Assembly (NCBI RefSeq): GCF_030409635.1
Contig: NZ_JAUFQF010000004.1
Location: forward strand, 1 to 64,000
Direction of reading: 5' to 3'
Length of the DNA: 64,000 nucleotides
From: Vibrio agarivorans
GTDB taxonomy: Bacteria > Pseudomonadota > Gammaproteobacteria > Enterobacterales > Vibrionaceae
Numbering within the stretch: position 1 is the first letter of the stretch; the number at the start of each line of letters is the position of its first letter. Positions 36,137-45,096 of this stretch are shown in pieces. A program made the translations under genes and the position numbers. The notes beneath the pieces are model-generated. The model was not told where the DNA came from and did not search any database. It was given only the letters and a program-made list of their open reading frames with translations.

Positions 36137-37141
36137 TCAATGTGATTGACGAGTCAGTTGGTCCTTCAGATTTGGCGGACAACCTTTGATCGTGAGTGTG
36201 TCTGTGTCTTGATCATAGAACACACGCTCGCCAAGCAGCAAACTATCAAAGCTCAAATTGAGACCGCCACCAGCGCCAACATATTTAGTCAGCTTGCGTA
36301 CTGTCGTGCGGTCGGCTGGAAAACTCTCTTCCAACTCATAGCCCTGAGATTGCGTGAACTCCTGAAAAGAACTGCCCGAATCTGTTGGAGGCAACTCACC
36401 AGAAAGCTCTGTTAGATGAATCTCATCACCCGATTTCAACTGCTCGGTACAATAAGTCGCAACTTGCTTTTTGTATTCCGTGGTTTCTTGCTTATCGAGC
36501 TGAGCGTCAGAACAGAAATCTTCCACCGCTTGCATCAAGACTAAGTTTTGCTGCTTACTGTCTAAGCCCACCTCAGCTTGCAGAAAGTCTAAGAAGAAAT
36601 CAGCCACTTTACGACCCACGCGACCTTTGATGTAGCTGAGGTAACGGTTCGACTCTTTGTCGGTATCGTATGTTGATAAGTCAAGGCGTGCTGCAATGTC
36701 CATCTTATTGATATCAAGATAATCTGTCGCACTGATATCAAGGCCTTCCGTCACTTTTAGGCTTTGATTGGACGGCAAAATAGCAATGAATAGGTAATCA
36801 GTTGCCAATGACTGATACTCAGCAATCACAAAAATACCTTCGTCAGCAAACGGGTATTTAGCCAGTTCATGCTTTAGGCTCTCTCCGCACTGCTGAGAAA
36901 ACTCATAAAAGCTCAACTCTCCCTTGCGGAACGTATCTAAGCGCTGTTGAAATTCACTATCACTTTTGAACAAGCCAAAGCCTTTGCCTGCTTTGGCATT
37001 AAAAGTACGGTGTAATTCTGCCACCAAATTTTCACTCGTGTGATCGAGTTCTAGCGCATCAGAGCGATAGTTTACGACCAATTCTTCCTGATCGTTCTTA
37101 CTTAGTTGGTGCAAAATAATGTTAGAAAGCTGCAGACTCAT
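36137..37141 (-). CDS. yejK: Nucleoid-associated protein YejK (NdpA)
   Basis: A 334-aa NdpA/YejK family protein that binds DNA in the nucleoid. Typical parts: the start MSLQLSNIILHQLSKN, ELHRTFNAKAGKGFGLF, YLSYIKGRVGRKVADFFLDF and FDSLLLGERVFYDQDTDTLTIKGCPPNLKDQL. It is divergent from yejL-yejM, the conserved enterobacterial/Vibrio arrangement. Confidence 0.93.
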   Translation of the reverse strand: MSLQLSNIILHQLSKNDQEELVVNYRSDALELDHTSENLVAELHRTFNAKAGKGFGLFKSDSEFQQRLDTFRKGELSFYEFSQQCGESLKHELAKYPFADEGIFVIAEYQSLATDYLFIAILPSNQSLKVTEGLDISATDYLDINKMDIAARLDLSTYDTDKESNRYLSYIKGRVGRKVADFFLDFLQAEVGLDSKQQNLVLMQAVEDFCSDAQLDKQETTEYKKQVATYCTEQLKSGDEIHLTELSGELPPTDSGSSFQEFTQSQGYELEESFPADRTTVRKLTKYVGAGGGLNLSFDSLLLGERVFYDQDTDTLTIKGCPPNLKDQLTRQSH

Positions 37142-37230
37142 AGGATTTGAAGTAATCTTGGTTTAGTTAGCGGGTCTAGTAGGTTATCATAAGACGTTTT
37201 TACTATCATATATACATATATAGAGTTTCT

Positions 37231-37455
37231 ATGCCGATTACATCTAAATACAGTGACGAACAAGTTGAGCAAATCCTAGCAGAGGTTGCCGCTATCCTAG
37301 AAAAACACCAAGCATCACCAGAATTATCTCTGATGATTGCAGGTAATATTGCAACTAATGTCTTAAATCAAAACGTTGCGCCTTCACAGCGTAAAGCGAT
37401 TGCTGATAAATTTGCACAAGCTCTTGTTTCTTCTCTAGAAGATAAAGCTCACTAA
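37231..37455 (+). CDS. yejL: YejL (UPF0352) protein
   Basis: A 74-aa UPF0352 protein, full length ([19 protein letters not shown] ... [20 protein letters not shown]). Function unknown. It lies 26 nt upstream of yejM on the same strand, so they are probably co-transcribed. Confidence 0.92.
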   Translation: MPITSKYSDEQVEQILAEVAAILEKHQASPELSLMIAGNIATNVLNQNVAPSQRKAIADKFAQALVSSLEDKAH

Positions 37456-37481
37456 TACGTTGGATAAAAAGAACAGCACTT

Positions 37482-39257
37482 ATGGTAGATAGTGGAAATT
37501 CCTACTCGGAACGTGTGTCTCGTCTCGTTGGATGGGGACATTGGTTTGCGTTTTTCAATATCATCGCGGCCATGCTTATCGGTACGCGTTACATCGTGCA
37601 ATCACCATGGCCAGAAACCCTGTTTGGTCAATTCTATTTGGCGGTGTCATGGGTTGGTCACTTTGGCTTCCTGGTGTTTGCCCTCTACTTATTGGTGCTG
37701 TTCCCTCTTACGTTCCTGATACCTTCTAGAAAACTGTTCCGTCTAGTGGCGGTTCTGTTTGCTACGCTAGGACTGACCGTTCTATTGATTGATACACAAG
37801 CGTATCAGTCGATCAACCTTCACCTAAATCCGGTAGTTTGGGAGTTGCTGTTCACTGATGACTCATCCCCAGTGAGCCGTGACATCCAACACCTGTTTAT
37901 CGTTCTACCCCTTATATTCCTGTTACAGCTTGGTTTATCTGAATGGGTTTGGCGTAAACAGCGCAAGCTTTCTCAACGCCACATTGGCCGTCCGATTGCC
38001 TCTGTCTTTTTTGTCTGTTTCATCATTAGTCATCTCACCTACATGTGGGCAGATGTCTCATTCTATGAGCCAGTAACCAAACAGCGTGCTAACTTCCCAC
38101 TCTCTTATCCGATGACCGCGAAGTCATTTATGGAGAAACACGGCATCCTTGACCGTGAAGAGTACGAACGCCGTCAAAAAGAAAATGAAGCTCGTGGCGA
38201 AGAGATCAACTATCCACTAGAACCTATTGTCTTTGAACGCAGAGCCAACCCACTGAACGTGTTGGTTATTAGCGTGAATAACTTACGTGCGGATGCCTTG
38301 AACCAATATGCGATGCCGTTTACTTATCGCTTTTCAAACAACGCACTAAAGTTTACTGAACACTACAGTTCAAGCAACGATGTGCAAGGCATGTTTGGTT
38401 TATTTTATGGCCTACCGACCAGCTACTTGAGCAGCGCAGCAAACCAAAACGCACAATCTATTTTGTTATCAACGATGGCTGACAATGACTATCAGTTCGG
38501 CCTATTTAGTGGTGACAACTTCGATGATGAGCTCTACAACAGCGTGATCTTCAAAGATATGCCGTTTATTGAACTTGAAAACCAAGTTCAATTAGCAGAG
38601 CGCTGGAGTGCGTGGGTAACAGAGCAAACCAATGCGCCTTGGTTTAGCTTTATCGAACTGACTACCGTTGAACAATTTAACCCAGCGGCTGAGTATAAAG
38701 GTTCAACACGCGATATCCTGCGTCAAGGCTACGCAGAGTCTGTACGTCAGGCCGATGAGCAACTGCGTCAGATCTTTGAACAGCTCAACCAGCTCGATAG
38801 CCAAGGCGAAACGGTGGTTATCATCACCTCAAACCACGGTATCGAGTTTAACGAAACCGACACGAATAGCTGGGGAGCGGGTTCAAACTACAGTAAATAC
38901 CAGCTCTCTGTCCCTCTTGTGGTTAAGTGGCCGGGTAAGCTCTCAGCAGAATATGACCATCCTACCAGTCACCTTGATATCTCTGTCACCTTGATGGAAG
39001 AGTTGCTAGGTGCTTCATCGAACCCAAGTGATTACAGTAGTGGTCGTAACCTGTTTAATGAGCGTAAGCGCAACTGGGTAATCGCAGGTAACAGCAACGA
39101 GCTCGCACTGCTTACCAAGCGCAATACCACTGTCGTCGATCGTTTCGGTAACTTTAAGATCTATGACAGCAAGTACCGCCGCTTAAAAGACGCAAGCCCG
39201 ACATTGCCTGTGTTGATGCAAGGCTTAACTGAGCTACAACGTTTCTATAACGATTAG
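37482..39257 (+). CDS. yejM: YejM/PbgA inner-membrane sulfatase-like protein
   Basis: A 591-aa protein of the YejM/PbgA/LapC family: a five-helix N-terminal membrane domain (DUF3413, about 1-190), a linker and a periplasmic alkaline-phosphatase/sulfatase-like domain (VLVISVNNLRADAL ... IITSNHGIEF). In E. coli it senses lipopolysaccharide at the inner membrane and restrains LpxC proteolysis through LapB. The catalytic nucleophile position reads NNLRADAL rather than a sulfatase C/S-x-P-x-R, consistent with a non-catalytic role. Confidence 0.92.
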   Translation: MVDSGNSYSERVSRLVGWGHWFAFFNIIAAMLIGTRYIVQSPWPETLFGQFYLAVSWVGHFGFLVFALYLLVLFPLTFLIPSRKLFRLVAVLFATLGLTVLLIDTQAYQSINLHLNPVVWELLFTDDSSPVSRDIQHLFIVLPLIFLLQLGLSEWVWRKQRKLSQRHIGRPIASVFFVCFIISHLTYMWADVSFYEPVTKQRANFPLSYPMTAKSFMEKHGILDREEYERRQKENEARGEEINYPLEPIVFERRANPLNVLVISVNNLRADALNQYAMPFTYRFSNNALKFTEHYSSSNDVQGMFGLFYGLPTSYLSSAANQNAQSILLSTMADNDYQFGLFSGDNFDDELYNSVIFKDMPFIELENQVQLAERWSAWVTEQTNAPWFSFIELTTVEQFNPAAEYKGSTRDILRQGYAESVRQADEQLRQIFEQLNQLDSQGETVVIITSNHGIEFNETDTNSWGAGSNYSKYQLSVPLVVKWPGKLSAEYDHPTSHLDISVTLMEELLGASSNPSDYSSGRNLFNERKRNWVIAGNSNELALLTKRNTTVVDRFGNFKIYDSKYRRLKDASPTLPVLMQGLTELQRFYND

Positions 39258-39265
39258 ATTTTAAT

Positions 39266-39297
39266 CTAGCTCACATTACGGTGTGAGCTAGATTATA
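39266..39297 (+). terminator. yejM terminator
   Basis: AATCTAGCTCAC pairs with GTGAGCTAGATT around a 7-nt loop just after the stop. The T-run is weak. Confidence 0.6.
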
Positions 39298-39363
39298 AAA
39301 CCGCTACTAATCAAACCCTTAACCTGTTGACGCGCCATACGCTCATGCTAATATCAGCCCTAT

Positions 39364-39440
39364 CGGACTGTAGCGCAGCTTGGTAGCGCACCGTCATGGG
39401 GTGTCGGGGGTCGTGGGTTCAAATCCCGCCAGTCCGACCA
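39364..39440 (+). tRNA. tRNA-Pro (GGG)
   Basis: 77 nt with acceptor CGGACTG/CAGTCCG plus ACCA encoded. The D-arm GCGC-AGCTTGGTA-GCGC and the anticodon arm CCGTCATGGGGTGTCGG match E. coli proL (anticodon GGG). The T-arm GTTCAAATC is standard. A terminator follows. Confidence 0.93.
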
Positions 39441-39446
39441 GACACA

Positions 39447-39476
39447 GAAAAGGTCAGCATAATTTGCTGACCTTTT
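39447..39476 (+). terminator. tRNA-Pro terminator
   Basis: AAAAGGTCAGCA and TGCTGACCTTTTT form a strong hairpin 7 nt after the tRNA. Confidence 0.85.
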
Positions 39477-39513
39477 TGCATTTTATCCATCAGAGATCTT
39501 GAGCCAATCTTAT

Positions 39514-39843
39514 CTAGTGCGTCACTGCTTTAGAAAACACATTGACAATAACTGTCCCGAGTAGAATAAAACTGATTCCGATCACAGCGGGTAGATCGAG
39601 CTTTTGACCATAATAGAGCCAGCCAAATCCTGCCACCAAAACAATACCAGCACCACACCATATCGCATAGGCGATACCAACAGGCATGACTTTGACAACT
39701 TGTGCTAATGAAGCAAAGGCTACTGCATAAAAACCGAGGCACATTAATGTAGGCAGCGGCTTTGAAAAACCATCGGTTTTAGCTAAGAAACTGGTCGCGA
39801 TAACCTCCGCAAGAATCGCGAAGGAGAGTAAAACATAATGCAA
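39514..39843 (-). CDS. Small multidrug resistance (SMR) family exporter, EmrE-like
   Basis: A 109-aa four-helix SMR protein. The essential membrane glutamate is E13 in LSFAILAEVIATS (E14 of EmrE). Other signatures are MPVGIAYAIWCGAGIVLVA and KLDLPAVIGISFILLGTVIVN. It starts at TTG 39843 with GGAG 7 nt upstream. It lies 16 nt downstream of the LysR gene on the same strand, so it may share that transcript. It exports cationic compounds by proton exchange (family knowledge); EmrE/QacE-type rather than the guanidinium exporter Gdx is favoured but not proven. Confidence 0.85.
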   Translation of the reverse strand: MHYVLLSFAILAEVIATSFLAKTDGFSKPLPTLMCLGFYAVAFASLAQVVKVMPVGIAYAIWCGAGIVLVAGFGWLYYGQKLDLPAVIGISFILLGTVIVNVFSKAVTH

Positions 39844-39859
39844 AGGGAGACTCCAAATG

Positions 39860-40813
39860 TTAAGGCTGGCTTAAACGTGTTTTGCCGTGTTGAGTTTGGG
39901 ATGTGTTGAGCACTCGAAAAAACATCTCTTCTGGCCGCTGCTCCAACAATTTTTGCTTAAACCATTGAGTAAACAGCGTCACCTTCGGAGGGGCTTGATG
40001 ACGATTGTACGTTAAATAATGGCAGTCTGTCGCACTCATCACCTTGTCGCTGATAGCCACTACCTCGCCTTTTGCCAGCAGTGGGATAGCATTCAAGGAA
40101 CGACAGAGCATCACCCCTGCCCCCTTCGCCGCAAGCTCTAAGCCCATCATAGTACTGCCCACTTCGTATTGACGATTCGGCGCAGTACAACTGAACCCAT
40201 TCATAGACAACCACTCAGGCCAGCCCTCTGAATAACCCCTGACGTAAATACCGGGAAGTTGTTCAAACTGACCTCCGTCGATAAGGGCAGCGTGTTTATC
40301 TCGAAAACTTGGGCTACAGACAGCCACCCAATACTCTTTACACACAAGTTCCCCGCCCCCTTCGCTGTTGGCAGGGCCATTAACGATTTCGACATCTAAC
40401 ATTGGCTGACTTCCCTCTAGTTGAGGCCAGTCATCGGTATGTAAACGAACATTGATATATGGATGTTGGTGATAAAAGTCTTCAAGCATGGGCGCTAACC
40501 AACAGAAAGCGAATGACGTATTAACCTTGATTGTGAGCTGTTGGGGCTCTGTATTGTGGGTTAATGCCTGAGTTTGGTTACGGATCGCTAATAAAGATTG
40601 ATGCACCGTCGGATAATATTTTTGCCCCTGAGCAGACAAACGCAGCCGACGCTGCTCACGGTTAAACAAAGCAAAGCCCAAATACTGCTCAAGCGACTTG
40701 ATGTGCTGACTAACAGCCGCTTGCGTCACATGAAGCTCATTGGCTGCTTTTGAGATCGATTGATGGCGAGCACAAGCCTCGAAGGCCACGAGAGATTTTA
40801 ATGGAGGCAACAT
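39860..40813 (-). CDS. LysR-family regulator (GcvA-like subgroup)
   Basis: 317 aa from MLPPLKSLVAFEACARHQSI (ATG 40813); a longer frame upstream is likely leader. GcvA-like HTH: ISKAANELHVTQAAVSQHIKSLEQYLGFALFNR. The effector domain contains SFAFCWLAPMLEDFYHQHPYINV and VGSTMMGLELAAKGAGVMLCRS. It is divergent from the phosphonate-type ABC transporter and upstream of an SMR gene. The space between it and phnS carries repeated ACTTAACT boxes that it may bind. Confidence 0.85.
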   Translation of the reverse strand: MLPPLKSLVAFEACARHQSISKAANELHVTQAAVSQHIKSLEQYLGFALFNREQRRLRLSAQGQKYYPTVHQSLLAIRNQTQALTHNTEPQQLTIKVNTSFAFCWLAPMLEDFYHQHPYINVRLHTDDWPQLEGSQPMLDVEIVNGPANSEGGGELVCKEYWVAVCSPSFRDKHAALIDGGQFEQLPGIYVRGYSEGWPEWLSMNGFSCTAPNRQYEVGSTMMGLELAAKGAGVMLCRSLNAIPLLAKGEVVAISDKVMSATDCHYLTYNRHQAPPKVTLFTQWFKQKLLEQRPEEMFFRVLNTSQTQHGKTRLSQP

Positions 40814-40886
40814 AGCTTGCTTTCTCTGCTGGGTACAACTTTGCGGGTAAGTAGGAAACTTAGTCACCATTTTTTTCATATCGATG

Positions 40887-41032
40887 AAGTTAAGATGACA
40901 TTAGCCTTACTTAATTGAGTGACGAATTTATGTCCACCAAGTTTAGAAAAACTTAACTAAAACCCTCAAAAAAATGCCTCCACTGTAATTTTCACTTAAC
41001 TCTCCTGCTCTAAATTAAGCCCTAACTTAACT
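40887..41032. promoter_or_regulatory. Repeated ACTTAACT boxes in the LysR/phnS divergent region
   Basis: ACTTAACT occurs at 40951, 40994 and 41025, and AAGTTAAG (the inverted CTTAACTT) at 40887. The three direct copies are 43 and 31 nt apart, close to four and three helical turns, so they face the same side of the DNA. They probably form an operator for the adjacent LysR regulator or another dimeric protein. Confidence 0.5.
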
Positions 41033-41073
41033 GGCATATGCCAAAACGGCTAAATCATGAAATGGAGAATATC

Positions 41074-42090
41074 ATGAACAAATTGATGCTTGCTGCTGCA
41101 ACCGCTGCAGTATCGTTAACGAGTGTTTCAGCTTTTGCTAACCAAGAGCTGACGGTTTACACAGCATTTGAAATTGAACAGATTCGTGCACTTGAAAGTG
41201 CCTTCCAAGCTCAGCACCCAGATATCAAGCTGAACTTCATGCGTGACTCTACAAGCGTTGTTACTGCACGTCTTTTGGCAGAAAAAGAGAACCCTCAAGC
41301 GGATGTAATTTGGGGTCTTGCAGCAACATCAATGATGGTTCTAGACAAGCAAAACATGCTGACTCCATACGCACCTGCCGATCTAGACAAGCTTGACGAG
41401 AAATTCCGCGATAGCCGTGAAGTGCCACACTGGATTGGTATGGACGCATGGATTGCTGGTATCTGTTTCAACACAATTGAAGCCGAGAAGCATGGTTTAG
41501 AAGCGCCAACATCTTGGGCTGACCTAACTAAGCCTGAATACAAAGGCCATATCGTCATGCCAAACCCGGCGTCATCGGGTACTGGCTTCTTAGACGTATC
41601 TGCTTGGCTACAACAATTTGGCGATGAAAAAGGTTGGGAGTTCATGGAAGGCCTACACCAAAACATCGCGCGCTACACTCACTCAGGTTCAGCACCATGT
41701 AACCTAGCGGCAACCGGTGAAACGACAATGGGCGTATCGTTCGCATTCCGTGGTGCCACCCTAAAACAACAAGGTGCACCAATCGAAATGATCTTCCCAT
41801 CTGAAGGTGTGGGTTGGGATATGGAAGCGGCTGCAATCGTAACTGGCACTGACAAAACTGAAGCGGCTCAAACGCTACTAGATTTCGCCGCTTCTGAAGG
41901 TGCAAACAAGGTATACAACCAGTTCTACCCCGTTATTGCTATCAGTGAGCTTGCGCAGCCTGTTGAGCACTACCCAACAAACGCGACTGAAATCATGATT
42001 GAAAATGACTTCGTATGGGCATCTGAGAACTACGACTACATCATCAACGAGTGGGTTAAACGCTTCGACGGTAAGTCTGACGCGAAATAA
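41074..42090 (+). CDS. phnS: 2-aminoethylphosphonate-type ABC transporter, substrate-binding protein
   Basis: A 338-aa periplasmic binding protein starting MNKLMLAAATAAVSLTSVSAF (GGAG 7 nt upstream) with signal cleavage near ANQ. It is family 1 (iron/AEP-type): LTVYTAFEIEQIRALESAFQ, ADVIWGLAATSMMVLDKQ, MPNPASSGTGFLDVSAWLQ. It resembles the putative 2-aminoethylphosphonate binding proteins (PhnS2-type) that accompany a fused permease. The substrate is inferred. It opens a phnS-phnT-phnU operon, with a terminator/attenuator after it that would make binding protein in excess. Confidence 0.8.
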   Translation: MNKLMLAAATAAVSLTSVSAFANQELTVYTAFEIEQIRALESAFQAQHPDIKLNFMRDSTSVVTARLLAEKENPQADVIWGLAATSMMVLDKQNMLTPYAPADLDKLDEKFRDSREVPHWIGMDAWIAGICFNTIEAEKHGLEAPTSWADLTKPEYKGHIVMPNPASSGTGFLDVSAWLQQFGDEKGWEFMEGLHQNIARYTHSGSAPCNLAATGETTMGVSFAFRGATLKQQGAPIEMIFPSEGVGWDMEAAAIVTGTDKTEAAQTLLDFAASEGANKVYNQFYPVIAISELAQPVEHYPTNATEIMIENDFVWASENYDYIINEWVKRFDGKSDAK

Positions 42091-42106
42091 TCTAACTGAA
42101 TAAGCG

Positions 42107-42131
42107 ATAGGGCTCACTCTGAGCCCTTTTA
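42107..42131 (+). terminator. Attenuating terminator between phnS and phnT
   Basis: GGGCTC-ACTCT-GAGCCC followed by TTTT. Confidence 0.7.
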
Positions 42132-42175
42132 TTGATTGTTACCCCCGATATACAAGCTCGCAAGAGAGTACGACC

Positions 42176-43237
42176 GTGAATACTAATACCTATCTATCCG
42201 TAAACGACCTGTCTAAGCACTTTGGTGATTTCACCGCACTAAAACACATATCTCTCGATATCAAAGAAGGCGAGTTTATCTGCTTCTTAGGCCCTTCGGG
42301 CTGCGGTAAAACCACGCTTTTGCGTGCTATCGCTGGGCTTGAGTTACCAAGCGAAGGCCAAATTCTTCAAGCACAACGTGACATCACCTTATTGCCCCCA
42401 GAACAACGTGACTTCGGTATTGTTTTCCAATCTTACGCGCTGTTTCCTAATCTGACTGTTGCTGAAAATATTGCTTTCGGTTTGACCAACCAGGGTATGA
42501 AAAAACAGGAAGCTTTGGAAAAAGTACGAGAGTGGCTGGAACTGGTGGACCTACCTAACTCTGAGCACAAATTTCCAGCGCAGCTTTCTGGTGGGCAACA
42601 ACAACGTGTGGCACTCGCCAGAGCCTTAGCACTGTCTCCGGGACTATTGCTGCTTGATGAACCACTTTCGGCGCTAGATGCCAAAGTTCGTGCACACTTA
42701 CGTCACGAAATCTGTCAGCTTCAAAAGAAGCTTGGTATCACCACCATTATGGTGACACACGACCAAGAAGAAGCCCTAACCATGGCTGACCGTATTGTCG
42801 TGATGAATCACGGCGTTGTAGAGCAAATCGGCACACCGAGAGAGATCTATCATCACCCTGCTTCAGAGTTTGTTGCTGACTTCATCGGCGCGATGAACTT
42901 TTTCGAAGCCCACCATGAGCAAGATGGCCTACTGTCCATTAATAACTACAAATTCACTCATTCAAACAAGATTAGCGGACAATCAGTCAAAGTTGCATTA
43001 CGCCCAGAGCAGATCAAAGTCTCTGCAAACCAACAAGCAGGAATCAAAGCAAGGGTCGTCAACTTGGAGTTTCTTGGGTCATTCGTGCGTGTCGAATGTG
43101 AACTTGAGAATGACAAGCTTATTCAGGTCGACCTCACCTCTGAGTTACTGGATAAACTTAAATTAGAACCCGGTAGTGTTTGCACACTGAGTTGGAAGTC
43201 TGAAGATGCGCTTATCTTTGAGGAGCAAGCCGCATGA
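42176..43237 (+). CDS. phnT: 2-aminoethylphosphonate-type ABC transporter, ATP-binding protein
   Basis: A 353-aa ATPase with Walker A GPSGCGKTT (near residues 38-46), Q-loop in FGIVFQSYALFPN, signature LSGGQQQRVALARAL, Walker B LLLLDEP and switch histidine (MVTHDQEEAL). A TOBE-type C-terminal domain follows. GTG start at 42176. The stop overlaps the permease start by 4 nt. Confidence 0.85.
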   Translation: MNTNTYLSVNDLSKHFGDFTALKHISLDIKEGEFICFLGPSGCGKTTLLRAIAGLELPSEGQILQAQRDITLLPPEQRDFGIVFQSYALFPNLTVAENIAFGLTNQGMKKQEALEKVREWLELVDLPNSEHKFPAQLSGGQQQRVALARALALSPGLLLLDEPLSALDAKVRAHLRHEICQLQKKLGITTIMVTHDQEEALTMADRIVVMNHGVVEQIGTPREIYHHPASEFVADFIGAMNFFEAHHEQDGLLSINNYKFTHSNKISGQSVKVALRPEQIKVSANQQAGIKARVVNLEFLGSFVRVECELENDKLIQVDLTSELLDKLKLEPGSVCTLSWKSEDALIFEEQAA

Positions 43238-44952
43238 GTTTAGAAGCTACATTCCCACAACCAACCCAAAGCAGACACTCAAACTCTGTCATAGGCCGCA
43301 TCCAAAGAGTCAGTCGCGATCAGTGGGTCATGGGCATACTATTGGTATTCGCGGCTTTACTCATGATTTTTGGCCTTATGGCACCGCTATGGGCAATGTT
43401 TAGCAAAAGTCTGCACAACAGTGCTGGCGAGTATATTGGCTTTGAAAACTACGCCACTTATTTGAGTAGCCCTGCCCTAACACAGTCAATCTACAACACA
43501 CTGTTTATCGGCATCTCGGTTTCTTTGATTGTTGGCCTACTCGCGTTCGGGTTCTCTTACTCATTGACTCGAACCTGTATACCTTTCAAGCGCACGTTTA
43601 AGCTGATTGGCAGTTTGCCTATCCTAGCACCATCACTGCTGTTCATCTACTTATTTGGTAATCAGGGGATTTGGAAATCTTGGTTGATGGGAGAAAGTAT
43701 CTACGGCCCAATCGGTATCATCATGGGCTTGGTGTTCTGGTGCTTCCCTCACGCTGTACTCATTATGTCTACGGGGCTATCAAACGCCGACGCTCGACTT
43801 TATGAAGCAGCAAGAGCATTGCGTACGTCACCGCTGCGCACCTTCTTTACCGTGACCTTGCCCGGAGCAAAGTATGGCTTGATGAGTGCGATGATTGTCA
43901 TCTTCACTCTCGTCGTGTGTGATTTTGGTGTAGCAAAAGTCATTGGCGGTCAATACAACGTACTCGCGACAGATATTTACAAACAGGTTATTGGACAACA
44001 CAACTTTGCAATGGGTGCGGTAACGTCGGTCATTCTGCTACTTCCTGCCGTATTATCTTTTGGTGTTGAAACCCATATTCGCCGCAAACAACAAAGCATG
44101 ATGAGCTCCAATGCGGTGATGTATCAACCTCAACCAAGCAAACTCAAAGACACTATCGCCTTTCTATTCTGTGCTGGCATTGTGGTGAGTATTATTGTGG
44201 TGATTGGTATGGCGCTTTACGGCTCTCTAATCAGCTTCTGGCCATACAACAAGTCACTGACACTCAACAACTATGATTTTGAGCGCTTCATTAGTTACGG
44301 CTGGGCTCCCTTCTTTAACTCAGTGAAGATGGCACTTTTAGTCGCTGTCATTGGCACGCTGCTTACGTTTGTAATCGCCTACTGTGTTGAAAAAGGCCGA
44401 GCGATGAAGCCATTACGCAACATACTGCACCTTATGGCGATGATGCCAATGGCCGTACCTGGCATGGTGTTAGGACTTGGCTACATCTTCTTCTTTAACT
44501 CTCCAGCCAATCCGCTGAATGGCTTGTATGGCACAATGACCATCTTAGTGCTTTGTACTGTTGTCCACCTCTACACCGTGGGCCACATGACAGCAATGAC
44601 CACATTGCGCCAAATTCCTGCGGAAATTGAAGCAGTCGCTGCTTCACTGAAGATACCCCAGTATAAAGCGTTCTTTAAGATATCGGTTCCTCTAGGTCTC
44701 CCAGCTATCTTAGACATCGCGAGCTATCTGTTTGTCAACGCAATGACCACCACATCTGGGGTTATTTTCCTATATACCACCGATACGGTCTTAGCTTCTA
44801 TCGCAGTTATGCACCTTGATGAGATGGGATATACCGCTGCCGCCGCTGCCATGGCCGTAATGATCATGGTGACATCTGCTATAGCGAGAATGATTCACAG
44901 CGCTATCAGTTACGTTTTGATTAAACACACTCAGAAATGGCGTTACCGCTGA
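43234..44952 (+). CDS. phnU: 2-aminoethylphosphonate-type ABC transporter, fused permease
   Basis: A 572-aa permease with two BPD-transport domains in one chain, about 12 membrane helices. Each half has its own EAA loop: RLYEAARALRTSPLRTFFTVTLPGA in the first and IEAVAASLKIPQYKAFFKISVPLG in the second. The fused architecture is that of PhnU2-type AEP permeases and of ferric-iron FbpB. The substrate is therefore not certain; AEP is favoured by the overall operon form. Confidence 0.82.
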   Translation: MSLEATFPQPTQSRHSNSVIGRIQRVSRDQWVMGILLVFAALLMIFGLMAPLWAMFSKSLHNSAGEYIGFENYATYLSSPALTQSIYNTLFIGISVSLIVGLLAFGFSYSLTRTCIPFKRTFKLIGSLPILAPSLLFIYLFGNQGIWKSWLMGESIYGPIGIIMGLVFWCFPHAVLIMSTGLSNADARLYEAARALRTSPLRTFFTVTLPGAKYGLMSAMIVIFTLVVCDFGVAKVIGGQYNVLATDIYKQVIGQHNFAMGAVTSVILLLPAVLSFGVETHIRRKQQSMMSSNAVMYQPQPSKLKDTIAFLFCAGIVVSIIVVIGMALYGSLISFWPYNKSLTLNNYDFERFISYGWAPFFNSVKMALLVAVIGTLLTFVIAYCVEKGRAMKPLRNILHLMAMMPMAVPGMVLGLGYIFFFNSPANPLNGLYGTMTILVLCTVVHLYTVGHMTAMTTLRQIPAEIEAVAASLKIPQYKAFFKISVPLGLPAILDIASYLFVNAMTTTSGVIFLYTTDTVLASIAVMHLDEMGYTAAAAAMAVMIMVTSAIARMIHSAISYVLIKHTQKWRYR

Positions 44953-44969
44953 TCAAACCCACCTATTGT

Positions 44970-45007
44970 GAGATGTCACTCAACGAAGTAACAAAAGTGA
45001 CATCTCC
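44970..45007 (+). terminator. Hairpin after the ABC operon
   Basis: GAGATGTCACT and AGTGACATCTC are perfect arms around a 14-15 nt loop. It lacks a T-run, so it may stabilise the 3' end rather than terminate. Confidence 0.5.
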
Positions 45008-45096
45008 AACCTAAATAATGCCAACAATAATTAGATAGAAAATCTATCGTAAGATACAAGGGATACTTGAGCATCGTATCCTTCTAGGAGTTATAA

